A DNA stretch of 64,000 nt from Pseudomonas sp. JQ170C (lineage in GTDB: Bacteria > Pseudomonadota > Gammaproteobacteria > Pseudomonadales > Pseudomonadaceae). Shown piece by piece: positions 24,793 through 33,050 of this stretch. How positions within the stretch are numbered: position 1 is the stretch's first letter; each line of letters begins with the position of its first letter. The stretch lies in assembly GCF_035581345.1 (NCBI RefSeq), contig NZ_CP141608.1, positions 4,060,501 to 4,124,500 on the forward strand. The letters are read 5' to 3'. The notes beneath the pieces are model-generated. The model was given only the letters and a program-made list of their open reading frames with translations. It was not told the DNA's origin and made no database searches. Both the position numbers and the translations under genes were made by a program.

Positions 24793-27302
24793 TGGCCCGC
24801 CTGCCGATTTTCCGTCTGCTGGCGCTGGCCGTGCGCCAGTTGCTGCGCGATGCCCGTGCAGGTGAACTGCGCGTGCTGTTCTTTGCCTTGTTGGTCGCCG
24901 TGGCAGCCAGCACGGCAATCGGTTACTTCGGCGCCCGCCTCAACGGCGCGATGCTGCTGCGCGCCACCGAGTTCCTCGGCGCCGACCTGGTACTGCGCGG
25001 CAGCTCGCCCGCCCAGCCCGAGCAGATTGCCGCGGGCAAGGCCAGCGGCCTGCAACATGCCCAGGTGGTCGAATTCTCCAGTGTGATTGCCACCGACAAT
25101 GGCATTCAGCTCTCCAGCATCAAAGCCGCCGACAACGCCTATCCGCTACGAGGCGAGCTGCGCAGCGCCCCCGAACCCTACGCCAGCGAATCCAGCGGCG
25201 GTGGCCCGGCGCCCGGCGAGGCCTGGGTCGAACCCCGCTTGCTGGCAGCCCTGGAGCTGAAAATCGGCGACAGCATCGACGTCGGCATGAAAACCCTGCG
25301 CATGAGCCGGGTACTGACCTACGAACCGGACCGCGCCGGCAACTTCTACAGCCTGACGCCGCGGGTATTGATCAACCTGGCCGACCTCGACGCCACCGGC
25401 GTGGTGCAACCCGGCAGCCGGGTCAGCTACCGCGACTTGTGGCGCGGCGAGCCCGAGGCCCTGGCCGACTACCGGGACAGCATCACCAAGGCGCTGGCGC
25501 CCAACCAGCGCCTGCAGGATTCGCGCGATGGCAACCAGCAGATCGGCGGCGCCCTGGGCAAGGCCGAGCGTTACCTGAACATGGCCAGCCTGGTCGCCGT
25601 ACTGCTCGCGGGCGTGGCCGTGGCCCTGTCGGCCAGCCGCTTTGCTACCCGCCGTTTCGATGCCAGTGCCCTGCTGCGCTGCCTGGGCCTGTCGCGGCGC
25701 CAGGCGCTGGGCTTGTTCTGCCTGCAACTGGCAATCCTCGGCGGCCTTGCGGCCCTGGGCGGCGCCCTGCTTGGCTGGCTGGCCCAACTGGGCCTGTTCA
25801 AGTTGTTGCAAGGCTTGATGCCGGCCCAGATTCCACCCGGTGGCCTAGCCCCCGCACTGGCCGGGATTGCCACCGGCCTGGTAGCCCTGGCCGGCTTTGC
25901 CTTGCCGCCATTGGCGGCACTGGGCCGCGTGCCACCGCTGCGGGTACTGCGCCGCGACCTGCTGCCAGTACCGCCAAGCAGCTGGCTGGTGTACGGCGCC
26001 GCCCTGCTCGCCCTGGGCCTGATCATGTGGCGCCTGAGCCTGGACCTGCTTCTGACCTTCGCCCTGCTCGGTGGCGGCCTGGTAGCGGCAGTGCTGCTCG
26101 GCGGCCTGCTGTTGCTCGGCTTGCGCAGCTTGCGCCGCCTGCTTGCCGGCTCGCCCCTGGCCTGGCGCCTGGGCCTGGGCCAACTGCTACGCCACCCACT
26201 AGCGGCAACCGGCCAATCCCTGGCCTTTGGCCTGATCCTGCTGGCCATGGCCTTGATTGCCCTGCTGCGCGCCGAGCTACTCGATACCTGGCAGAACCAG
26301 CTGCCCAAGGACGCACCGAACTATTTCGCCCTGAACATCCTGCCCGACGACAAAAACAGCTTCGCCCAACGCCTGAACGAATTCTCGGTCGAAGCCGCGC
26401 CGCTGTACCCGGTGATTCCCGGACGCCTGACGGACATCAACGGCCAGGCCGTGCAGCAGATCGTCAGCAAGGAATCCACCGGCGATCGCGCCGTGCAGCG
26501 CGACCTGAGCCTGACCTGGGCCGCCGACCTGCCAACAGGCAACGCCTTGAGCGAAGGTCAGTGGTGGCAGCCCAGCCCAGGGGCCGATAGCAACCTGCCA
26601 GGCGTCTCGGTCGAGACCGAGCTGGCCCATAGCCTCAAGCTCAAGCTGGGCGACCACTTGACCTTCAACATCGGCGGCCAGCAACGCCAGGTCGTGGTCA
26701 CCAGCCTGCGCACGGTCAATTGGGACAGCTTCCAGCCCAACTTCTACATGATCTTCCAGCCTGGCACGCTTCAGGATTTGCCAACCACCTACCTCACCAG
26801 CTTCTACCTTGCCCCCGGTCACGACCAGCAGGTCGTGGCGTTGTCCCGGGCCTTCCCGGCAGTGACGATCCTGCAGGTCGATGCCCTGCTCGAACAACTG
26901 CGCAGCATCCTCGCCCAGGTCACCCTGGCGGTGGAATATGTGCTGTTGTTCGTACTGGCCGCCGGGCTGGCCGTGTTGTTCGCAGGTTTGCAGGCAACCC
27001 TGGATGAACGCATTCGCCAAGGCGCCCTGCTGCGTGCGCTGGGTGCTGGCCGGGCCTTGCTGATCAAGGCCCGGCGTATCGAATTCGGCCTGCTGGGGGC
27101 GGCCAGCGGGCTGCTCGCCGCCATCGGCTGCGAGCTGATCACCCTGCTCCTGTACCGCTATGCCTTCGACCTGACCTGGAGCCCTCACCCCTGGCTGTTG
27201 CTGCTGCCAGTGATCGGCGCCCTGCTGGTCGGCGGCGCCGGTGTCTACGGTACCCGCCGAGCGCTCAACGCCAGCCCGCTCACCGTGCTGCGCGAAGGCT
27301 GA
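24792..27302 (+). CDS. ybbP: ABC transporter permease, YbbP-like (FtsX/MacB family)
   Basis: An 836-aa permease. An N-terminal membrane helix (about 20-42) is followed by a periplasmic domain to about residue 250, and then by clustered helices (about 260-385 and 395-500). A second periplasmic domain (about 505-695) leads to a final FtsX-like group (about 705-830). It pairs with the one-base-overlapping YbbA and probably drives mechanotransmission rather than import, as in MacB-type systems. The ligand is unknown. Confidence 0.9.
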   Translation: MARLPIFRLLALAVRQLLRDARAGELRVLFFALLVAVAASTAIGYFGARLNGAMLLRATEFLGADLVLRGSSPAQPEQIAAGKASGLQHAQVVEFSSVIATDNGIQLSSIKAADNAYPLRGELRSAPEPYASESSGGGPAPGEAWVEPRLLAALELKIGDSIDVGMKTLRMSRVLTYEPDRAGNFYSLTPRVLINLADLDATGVVQPGSRVSYRDLWRGEPEALADYRDSITKALAPNQRLQDSRDGNQQIGGALGKAERYLNMASLVAVLLAGVAVALSASRFATRRFDASALLRCLGLSRRQALGLFCLQLAILGGLAALGGALLGWLAQLGLFKLLQGLMPAQIPPGGLAPALAGIATGLVALAGFALPPLAALGRVPPLRVLRRDLLPVPPSSWLVYGAALLALGLIMWRLSLDLLLTFALLGGGLVAAVLLGGLLLLGLRSLRRLLAGSPLAWRLGLGQLLRHPLAATGQSLAFGLILLAMALIALLRAELLDTWQNQLPKDAPNYFALNILPDDKNSFAQRLNEFSVEAAPLYPVIPGRLTDINGQAVQQIVSKESTGDRAVQRDLSLTWAADLPTGNALSEGQWWQPSPGADSNLPGVSVETELAHSLKLKLGDHLTFNIGGQQRQVVVTSLRTVNWDSFQPNFYMIFQPGTLQDLPTTYLTSFYLAPGHDQQVVALSRAFPAVTILQVDALLEQLRSILAQVTLAVEYVLLFVLAAGLAVLFAGLQATLDERIRQGALLRALGAGRALLIKARRIEFGLLGAASGLLAAIGCELITLLLYRYAFDLTWSPHPWLLLLPVIGALLVGGAGVYGTRRALNASPLTVLREG

Positions 27303-27312
27303 CCCTGGCCCC

Positions 27313-27346
27313 GACGTCAAGTGCGCCAGCCGGTTCACTTGACGTC
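27313..27346. repeat. 11-bp perfect inverted repeat after ybbP
   Basis: GACGTCAAGTG (27313-27323) and CACTTGACGTC (27336-27346) are separated by 12 bp. It starts 10 bp after the ybbP stop. No T run follows. It could be an mRNA 3' hairpin or a binding site upstream of the sigma-54-like promoter that begins 40 bp downstream. Confidence 0.6.
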
Positions 27347-27386
27347 AACCAAGCCCCCCCTACCGCACATCGACCTCCATAGCTGT

Positions 27387-27402
27387 TGGCTTGTGCCTTG
27401 CT
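27387..27402 (+). promoter_or_regulatory. Sigma-54-like promoter upstream of the Gly/His-rich gene
   Basis: TGGCTTGTGCCTTGCT matches the -24/-12 consensus TGGCACGNNNNTTGCW at all positions except two, with the invariant GG and GC the correct 12 bp apart. The ATG lies at 27450 with GGAGG at 27440-27444, so a start near 27413 would leave a leader of about 37 nt. No activator site can be named. Confidence 0.55.
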
Positions 27403-27449
27403 AGGCTCACTCTGCTGCACCAAACCCTAGCGCCGTACTGGAGGTTCGC

Positions 27450-27911
27450 ATGAGTATTACGAAATCCTTATTGGCATTGTCCATCGGAGCGATTCTGTCG
27501 ACATCAACTGTGCTGATCCCTGACTCCCTGACCGGATTTTCGAGTGCCTACGCCAAGGATGGAGGTGGTGGTGGTGGTGGCCACGGTGGGGGTGGTGGAC
27601 ACGGCGGAGGGAGTGGCGGCGGTGGTGGACATGGCGGCAGTGGCGGCGGTGGACACGGCGGCAGTGGCGGTGGCGGCGGACACGGTAGCGGCAACGGTGG
27701 CGGCCATAGTGGTGGCAGCGGACACAGCGGCAGTGACCACGGTGACGGCCATGCCGGACACAGCAGCACCGGCGAGTCCTCTTCCGGGCGCTCCGGCACC
27801 CACGCCGAGCCGGGTGATGATCACGGCGTTCACGCAGCGGGCGAGCCCGGCGATGATCACGGCGTCCACGTGGGCGGCGAGCCTGGCGACGACAAGGGCG
27901 GACTGCGCTGA
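27450..27911 (+). CDS. Secreted Gly/His-rich repeat protein, unknown function
   Basis: A 153-aa protein. A signal peptide (about 1-35, ending SAYA before KDGG) is followed by a low-complexity region (about 37-92) of GGGGH, GGSGGGGHGG and GSGHSG units. A C-terminal set of near-repeats follows: HAEPGDDHGVH, AAGEPGDDHGVH and VGGEPGDDKGG. It holds many histidines and several aspartates but no cysteine, which suggests metal binding or a flexible surface or wall protein; this is inference. GGAGG precedes the ATG by 5 nt. It has no homologue I can name with confidence. Confidence 0.72.
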   Translation: MSITKSLLALSIGAILSTSTVLIPDSLTGFSSAYAKDGGGGGGGHGGGGGHGGGSGGGGGHGGSGGGGHGGSGGGGGHGSGNGGGHSGGSGHSGSDHGDGHAGHSSTGESSSGRSGTHAEPGDDHGVHAAGEPGDDHGVHVGGEPGDDKGGLR

Positions 27912-28058
27912 CTCCAGGCCTCCCCACATTCGGGGCAATTACACCAGATCCGGGTGCGCCTGGCGTTGAGGTATCAGCGCCAGGCGCTTTGTCGCGCCCC
28001 GTCGATGAGATATCGTTGACCAGCCCACCCAACCGGCACACACCCTTAAGGATGAAGC

Positions 28059-28553
28059 TTGGCTACGAACATCATCACGCGAGAAGGCCACGAAGCACTC
28101 AAAAGCGAGCTGGATCACCTGTGGCGCACCTACCGCCCGGAAATCACCGCCAAGGTGGCCTGGGCGGCATCGCTTGGCGACCGCAGCGAGAATGCCGACT
28201 ACCAGTACAACAAGAAGCTGCTTCGCGAGATCGACCGCCGCGTTCGCTACCTGCGCAAGCGCCTAGAAGACGTCAAGGTGGTCGACTACGCCCCTGAGCA
28301 GGAAGGCAAGGTGTTCTTCGGCGCCTGGGTAGAAATCGAAAACGACGACGCTGAACGCAAGACTTTCAGAATCGTCGGCTACGACGAAATCTATGGGCGC
28401 AACGACTACATCTCGATCGACGCCCCAATGGCCCGCGCGCTGCTGAAAAAAGAGGAAGGCGACGAAGTGGTGGTGCAGACGCCAAGTGGCGAGGCGACCT
28501 GGTACATCAACCGCATCACCTACGGCTCCCCGCCGACGTCCGAAGACGCGTAA
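28059..28553 (+). CDS. greB: Transcription elongation factor GreB
   Basis: A 164-aa transcript cleavage factor that rescues backtracked RNA polymerase. The N-terminal coiled coil reads ATNIITREGHEALKSELDHLW and runs to about residue 75, with the acidic tip residues in AASLGDRSENADYQYNKK. A C-terminal FKBP-like domain follows (about 80-160). The start is a TTG at 28059, preceded by AAGGA; the ATG at 28052 is in another frame. It lies 148 bp after the Gly/His-rich gene. Confidence 0.93.
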   Translation: MATNIITREGHEALKSELDHLWRTYRPEITAKVAWAASLGDRSENADYQYNKKLLREIDRRVRYLRKRLEDVKVVDYAPEQEGKVFFGAWVEIENDDAERKTFRIVGYDEIYGRNDYISIDAPMARALLKKEEGDEVVVQTPSGEATWYINRITYGSPPTSEDA

Positions 28554-28623
28554 CCGTTGCTCAGTGTTTGCTGCCGGGTGCGTGACTTGCATCGGCTGTG
28601 CGCCCGTCCCACCCATGTGCCCC

Positions 28624-28781
28624 AGGCTCTGTACGAAAAGCCTTGATACTCGGTGAGGCTGCGTTGAAAACAGCCTCGGAATGCTCATTTACAACCCGTA
28701 AAGTCGAGCGCGACTCCGACCGTTCCTCGGCTGTTTTCGCCTTGCCTGACCTTCGTCTCAAAATTTTTCATGCAGAGCCTA
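28624..28781. mobile_element. MITE-like element, copy 1
   Basis: About 158 bp with terminal inverted repeats: the left end AGGCTCTGTACGAAAA matches the reversed right end AGGCTCTGCATGAAAA at 14 of 16 bases. The interior also holds an inverted pair around GAAAACAGCC, so the whole element can fold. A second copy lies at 46135-46287; the 134-bp core is identical at 130 positions. It carries no plausible gene and is probably a non-autonomous element moved by an IS transposase in trans. Confidence 0.82.
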
Positions 28782-28824
28782 GGCACCTGGAACAGCAAAA
28801 ACACAACAATACGGTCTGAACCCC

Positions 28825-30042
28825 ATGCATGCCCAACGAAAAGCGCTGCACAACGAGCTGCACGCTCGCCCGTCGTTATATTTCGACGAGCCGGCCCATG
28901 TTTTCCACCTGGCTTTTCTCGGCACTGCCGCACAATGCGATGACCTGCTGCAGCGCTGCTGCCCCGATACCTTCGAGCCCGACGCGGCCCAGGGCATCAC
29001 CCTCCTCGACGGCCATCCGTTCAAATGGGAGCGCCACGCCGAATTCTTCACCCTGACCCTGGTCGTGCCGGCCGCTGACAGCGAGCTGACCTGGACGACC
29101 CTTCCCCAGGCCCTGGCACAGGCTATCGAACCCTGCCAGCAGCAGATCATCAACGCGGTGCAGGTGATCGTGCGCGACGAGACCGGGCTGGATCTTGCCC
29201 GTTACGGTTTCAAGGACCCCTGCGGCTCCTGTGTCGGCGGTGGCGATGCGGTGGTCTGGAGCGACTTTCGCCTTACCGAAGACGGTACCAATCGCTTCCT
29301 GTTCATCAACCGTCGCCTGAATGCCTATCGGCAAGGACGAATGATTCGCCGGCTGCTGGAAATCGAGACCTACCGGATGATGGCCTCACTGGCGCTGGAC
29401 AATGCCAAGGCCTTGAGCCGTCAACTCGACAGCTATGACCGCACCCTGGTCAGCCTGTCGGAACGCAACGTCGCCAGCGACGGCGGCAATGCCAAGGCGC
29501 TGCTCGAAGACATTGCCCAACTGTCGCGCCAGGTGGTCGGCAGCACGGTAAAAAACCGCCACCGCTTCAGCGCCACCCAAGCCTATGCGCAACTGGTGTT
29601 CGAGCGTTTAGGTGAACTGCGCGAAAGCCACGTCGCCGATTGCCAGCGCCTGGGCGTGTTCATCGAGCGGCGCTTCAAACCCACGGTGCGTTACTGCACC
29701 GCCACCGAACAACGTCTGGAACACCTGGCCGAAAGCGTGGCCAACCTCGGCGAGCTGCTGCAAGCGCGCGTGCAGGTTGAGATGGAAGAACAGAACGCCG
29801 AGATCCTGCGCAGCCTGAACGCCCGCGCCGACACCCAGATCAAGATTCAACGGGCGGTGGAAGGCCTGTCGATCATTGCCATCACCTACTACCTGCTCAG
29901 CCTGCTGAAACTGGTCTACAGCGGCCTGCACACCCTGGGCGCACCGTTCAGCGAGCGTGAGGCGCTACTGGGCATGGCGCCGTTGGCGATCCTGATCCTG
30001 CTAGTGATTTTGCTGCGCATCCGCAAAGCCAAGGAGCATTGA
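28825..30042 (+). CDS. DUF3422 family membrane protein
   Basis: A 405-aa protein beginning MHAQRKALHNELHARPSLYFDEPAHVFHLAF, a distinctive DUF3422 start. Most of the protein is soluble. Two membrane helices lie near the C-terminus (about 350-370 and 380-398). A possible coiled coil lies at 285-345. Function unknown. The MITE ends 43 bp before the start, so the native promoter must lie in or beyond the element. No good ribosome site is visible. Confidence 0.88.
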   Translation: MHAQRKALHNELHARPSLYFDEPAHVFHLAFLGTAAQCDDLLQRCCPDTFEPDAAQGITLLDGHPFKWERHAEFFTLTLVVPAADSELTWTTLPQALAQAIEPCQQQIINAVQVIVRDETGLDLARYGFKDPCGSCVGGGDAVVWSDFRLTEDGTNRFLFINRRLNAYRQGRMIRRLLEIETYRMMASLALDNAKALSRQLDSYDRTLVSLSERNVASDGGNAKALLEDIAQLSRQVVGSTVKNRHRFSATQAYAQLVFERLGELRESHVADCQRLGVFIERRFKPTVRYCTATEQRLEHLAESVANLGELLQARVQVEMEEQNAEILRSLNARADTQIKIQRAVEGLSIIAITYYLLSLLKLVYSGLHTLGAPFSEREALLGMAPLAILILLVILLRIRKAKEH

Positions 30043-30051
30043 GCCTGCCCC

Positions 30052-30360
30052 CTACACGCGCGTGATCAGCCCCTGCCGGGCAACCCGGGTCAGGTGGCCG
30101 ATCACCTCGGCAGCATCTTCGGCGCTGGGCGACTGGATGACAGCAAGGTCGAAACGATCGCTGGCAAACTGACTGAGCGATGCACGGGTATCGGCGAACT
30201 GAATCAGAAAAGCGGTAGCGCGGCCTTTACGACGAGGCCAGCCATCGAGATAACGCAGAAGAGTGGGCTGGTGGGCACCGCCCAGAAGAATACGCGGCAC
30301 GCGCGCGGCCTGACTGGCAGGCAGAGGGCTCAAACAGACACTGGTACGTGGACAACTCAT
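30052..30360 (-). CDS. Small hypothetical protein
   Basis: A 102-aa protein starting MSCPRTSVCLSPLP, with GGAG about 9 nt before the ATG. The part from VPRILLGGAHQPTLLRYLDGW to FDLAVIQSPSAEDAAEVI resembles a nucleotide- or SAM-binding fold fragment, but no motif is complete. It is convergent with the DUF3422 gene, 9 bp apart. Unrecognised; it may be a conserved Pseudomonas protein. Confidence 0.5.
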   Translation of the reverse strand: MSCPRTSVCLSPLPASQAARVPRILLGGAHQPTLLRYLDGWPRRKGRATAFLIQFADTRASLSQFASDRFDLAVIQSPSAEDAAEVIGHLTRVARQGLITRV

Positions 30361-30601
30361 GGAATGATTCTCCGCCTCGCAGATCCCGCTGGGCTGCGGT
30401 GGGAGGCGTCACCGAACCAGCGTTTTAGCGGTATTTGGAAAAACCGGGAGGTTTCCCCTGCGCCCCGCAAGTAGCTGTTTAAATCGGCGCAAGTCAGCAT
30501 GCTAGAGAAGCTGCTGTATGGATGTCAACTCAGCTTCGCTTCAAGGGGCAAGCGGTAAGCTTGGAGCTGTAAGTAAGAGCGAAGCGTGTGAGGGTGAGCC
30601 G

Positions 30602-32053
30602 CTAGCGCTCCAGGGTCTTGCGTTCGCGGTCGAAGGCTAGGAAGTATTTGTTCACGCTGTTGACGTAGCTGACGGGCCCCATCCCGACCTGCTCCATGGC
30701 AATTCGCTCGGTCTGGAAAAACCATTGGTTGCCATTGAGTCCCCGTCGACGTGCCTCGGCCCGCATTGCCTGGACTCGCTCTGGTCCAAGGTTGTATGCC
30801 GCCAACGTGAACGCCATGCGCTCACGCTCATTCAATTGATTGCTGGAAAAGAATTTGCGCCGGATCAGCGCCATGTACCGCGCACTGGCCCGTACATTGC
30901 CATCGACGCTGCTGATATTGCTCACCCCGACCCGCTGCGCCGCGCTGGGCGTAATCTGCATCAAGCCATGAGCCCCACCGGCACCGCGGGCAGCCGGATT
31001 GAGCGAGGATTCCTTGAACGCCACCGCCGCCAGATTCAACCAGTCGATGTTCTGTTCACTGGCATGGCGCTGCAGCACTGGCCTGAGGGCTTCCAGGCGC
31101 TTGCGGTCAGTACGGGCCAAGGGATTGTGCACCCGGTACAAACGCCGATAAATCCGCTCGAACGCCGCATCCTGATTCTGTGGTGGCTTATAACCCTGCA
31201 AAAAGCGATCGACACTGGCGTGCAGCATCACCGCATCGCGCCGCACATACCAGCGCATGGCCTCGGGAGCCGCCACCTGCACCCTGCGGTCCACACGCAA
31301 CTTGGGCATCACCCGTGCCCAGCGCTCGGCAATCGGCTGCTCGACCACCGTGAGGTGGAAGATCCCGGCCTGGACCATTTCCAGCACATCCTCCACCGCC
31401 AAGGTCGGGTCCACCCACTCGACCTTGATCGGCGCGAGTTTGCGCAAGGCCAGTTTCTGGTTGATTTCATGCAGGGTATCGCCGGCCGCACTGGCACTGG
31501 TCAGCGCCAGCGTGCGCCCCGAAAGCTGCTCGACCCGCTGGTAACTGCGCTCGCCCTTGCGCCCCACCAGCACCATGGACACCTTGTCCACTACCGGGTC
31601 GCTGGCCACCAGGCCGCGGGTGGAGGTCGGATCAAGCAGCTCTCCGGGGGCGACCAGGTCGGCTTCGCCGCGCTGCAACGCGGCCAGCAATTGCTCCTTG
31701 GCCCGGGGAATGATTTTCAGGCGGATTTCCTGGCCGTCCTGGGCGCGGGCATTGAGGTAGTGCTCGAAGGCCCGCAAGCGGTGATATTCGACGCCCACCG
31801 GCTCGCCCTTGACCTCACCGGAGCTGTTGCGGCTCTGATTGACCAGCACCTTGAGCACCCGGGTGCTACGGATCTGCGCCAGGTCGCGAACCTGGGCCTT
31901 GGGAACCGACTGCTGCGGCCCGGGCAGGCGCGCGCTGGCCGGCCCTGCCTGAAGCAGACCGAAGCCCAGCACGATCAACAAAAACAGCGCACGCGTCATC
32001 CGTATGAAGGCCTGCGGGGGTGTGGTTGACGCCATAGTTTGCAGTCGATCCAT
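30602..32053 (-). CDS. Membrane-bound lytic transglycosylase, MltF type
   Basis: A 483-aa periplasmic enzyme. After a hydrophobic segment (TRALFLLIVLGFGLLQA) comes a solute-binding-protein domain (about 55-290) and then an SLT lysozyme-like domain (about 325-470). The catalytic glutamate lies in AAVAFKESSLNPAARG, followed by GAHGLMQITPSAAQ and the later AYNLGPERV. This is the MltF/MltF2 architecture and the enzyme would cut glycan strands. The start is ambiguous: ATG at 32051-32053, or an internal ATG at 31997-31999 that begins the hydrophobic segment. No clear ribosome site is seen. Confidence 0.88.
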   Translation of the reverse strand: MDRLQTMASTTPPQAFIRMTRALFLLIVLGFGLLQAGPASARLPGPQQSVPKAQVRDLAQIRSTRVLKVLVNQSRNSSGEVKGEPVGVEYHRLRAFEHYLNARAQDGQEIRLKIIPRAKEQLLAALQRGEADLVAPGELLDPTSTRGLVASDPVVDKVSMVLVGRKGERSYQRVEQLSGRTLALTSASAAGDTLHEINQKLALRKLAPIKVEWVDPTLAVEDVLEMVQAGIFHLTVVEQPIAERWARVMPKLRVDRRVQVAAPEAMRWYVRRDAVMLHASVDRFLQGYKPPQNQDAAFERIYRRLYRVHNPLARTDRKRLEALRPVLQRHASEQNIDWLNLAAVAFKESSLNPAARGAGGAHGLMQITPSAAQRVGVSNISSVDGNVRASARYMALIRRKFFSSNQLNERERMAFTLAAYNLGPERVQAMRAEARRRGLNGNQWFFQTERIAMEQVGMGPVSYVNSVNKYFLAFDRERKTLER

Positions 32054-32094
32054 GACAATTGACCGCAAAAGACCACGACAACGCGTTGAAGTTC

Positions 32095-32108
32095 TTCGAT
32101 TTATCGAA
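32095..32108. promoter_or_regulatory. Palindrome between divergent mltF-type gene and tatD
   Basis: TTCGAT-TT-ATCGAA is a perfect palindrome in the divergent gap, 42 bp from one start and 50 bp from the other. TATGCT (about 32124-32129) is a possible -10 for tatD. No regulator can be named. Confidence 0.4.
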
Positions 32109-32157
32109 ATTCCTCGAGCTTTGCTATGCTGGCCGGCTTCCGGCCTGAGGTAGCACC

Positions 32158-32964
32158 ATGCAACTCATCGACATCGGCGTCAATCTGACCAACCCAAGTT
32201 TTGCCGACAAACACCAGGGCATTCTTGAGCGCGCCGAGGCGGCGGGTGTGGTGCAAATGATGGTCACCGGCACCAGCCTTGAGGGCAGCGAACAAGCACT
32301 GGAACTGTGCCTGGCCCTGGATGAAAGCGGCCAACGCCTGTTCAGCACCGCCGGGGTCCACCCCCACGATGCCAGCAGTTGGAGCAGCGACAGCAACCGC
32401 CAGTTGCGTGCCTTGCTGGAACAACCTCGGGTCCAGGCCGTAGGTGAATGCGGACTGGACTTCAACCGCGACTTTTCGCCCCGCCCGCAACAGGAAAAGG
32501 CCCTGGAAGAACAGTTGGCCCTGGCGGTAGAGCTGCACATGCCGGTGTTCCTGCACGAGCGCGACGCCAGCGAACGCCTGCTGGCGATCCTCAAGGATTA
32601 CCGCGACCGCCTGCCCGCCGCCGTGGTGCACTGCTTTACCGGCGAGCGCGCCGCCCTGTTCGGCTACCTGGACCTGGACCTGCACATCGGCATCACCGGC
32701 TGGATCTGCGACGAGCGTCGCGGCACCCACCTGCACCCGCTGGTCAGCAGCATCCCTGAAGGCCGCCTGATGCTGGAGAGCGATGCACCTTACCTGCTGC
32801 CACGCAGCCTGCGGCCCAAGCCGAAAAGCGGCCGCAACGAGCCGGCCTTCCTCACCGAGGTGCTGCGCGAAGTGGCCTTGCACCGCGGCGAAAGCACCGA
32901 GCAACTGGCCGCTCACACCACCGCCTGCGCCCGCGCCTTCTTCAACCTCCCCGCGATTATTTGA
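32158..32964 (+). CDS. TatD-family metal-dependent DNase/hydrolase
   Basis: A 268-aa TIM-barrel hydrolase. The metal-binding residues appear in DIGVNLT (variant of the DxHxH N-terminus: D-I-G-V-N), [14 protein letters not shown] (Glu), FLHERDAS (His) and VVHCFTGE, with the terminal [10 protein letters not shown] (Asp). The first motif lacks both of the usual histidines, as in the TatD rather than YcfH group. Relatives are 3'-exonucleases. GAGGTAG precedes the ATG at 32158. Confidence 0.9.
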   Translation: MQLIDIGVNLTNPSFADKHQGILERAEAAGVVQMMVTGTSLEGSEQALELCLALDESGQRLFSTAGVHPHDASSWSSDSNRQLRALLEQPRVQAVGECGLDFNRDFSPRPQQEKALEEQLALAVELHMPVFLHERDASERLLAILKDYRDRLPAAVVHCFTGERAALFGYLDLDLHIGITGWICDERRGTHLHPLVSSIPEGRLMLESDAPYLLPRSLRPKPKSGRNEPAFLTEVLREVALHRGESTEQLAAHTTACARAFFNLPAII

Positions 32965-33050
32965 CGCATATCAAGACGCCCCTCTGATAGGCTCGGCACA
33001 ATGATGGCACCTTGCCAACATTGTTTCCGCTCAATCAGAGAAGACCTTAC

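Noticed and set aside
24099..25058. Upstream extension of the tesA frame on the minus strand
   Set aside because: It lies opposite ybbA and the start of ybbP; TesA has a proper signal peptide and ribosome site at 24098.
27450..27911. Pro-rich and Ala/Val-rich frames overlapping the Gly/His-rich gene
   Set aside because: They are other-frame readings of the same simple GGTGGN repeats; only the Gly/His frame has a signal peptide and GGAGG at the right distance.
28561..28761. 66-codon minus-strand frame (and its twin at 46057-46272) as a conserved gene
   Set aside because: The shared part lies wholly inside the MITE-like element, the two frames differ once outside it, and there is no ribosome site. 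Conservation reflects the repeat.
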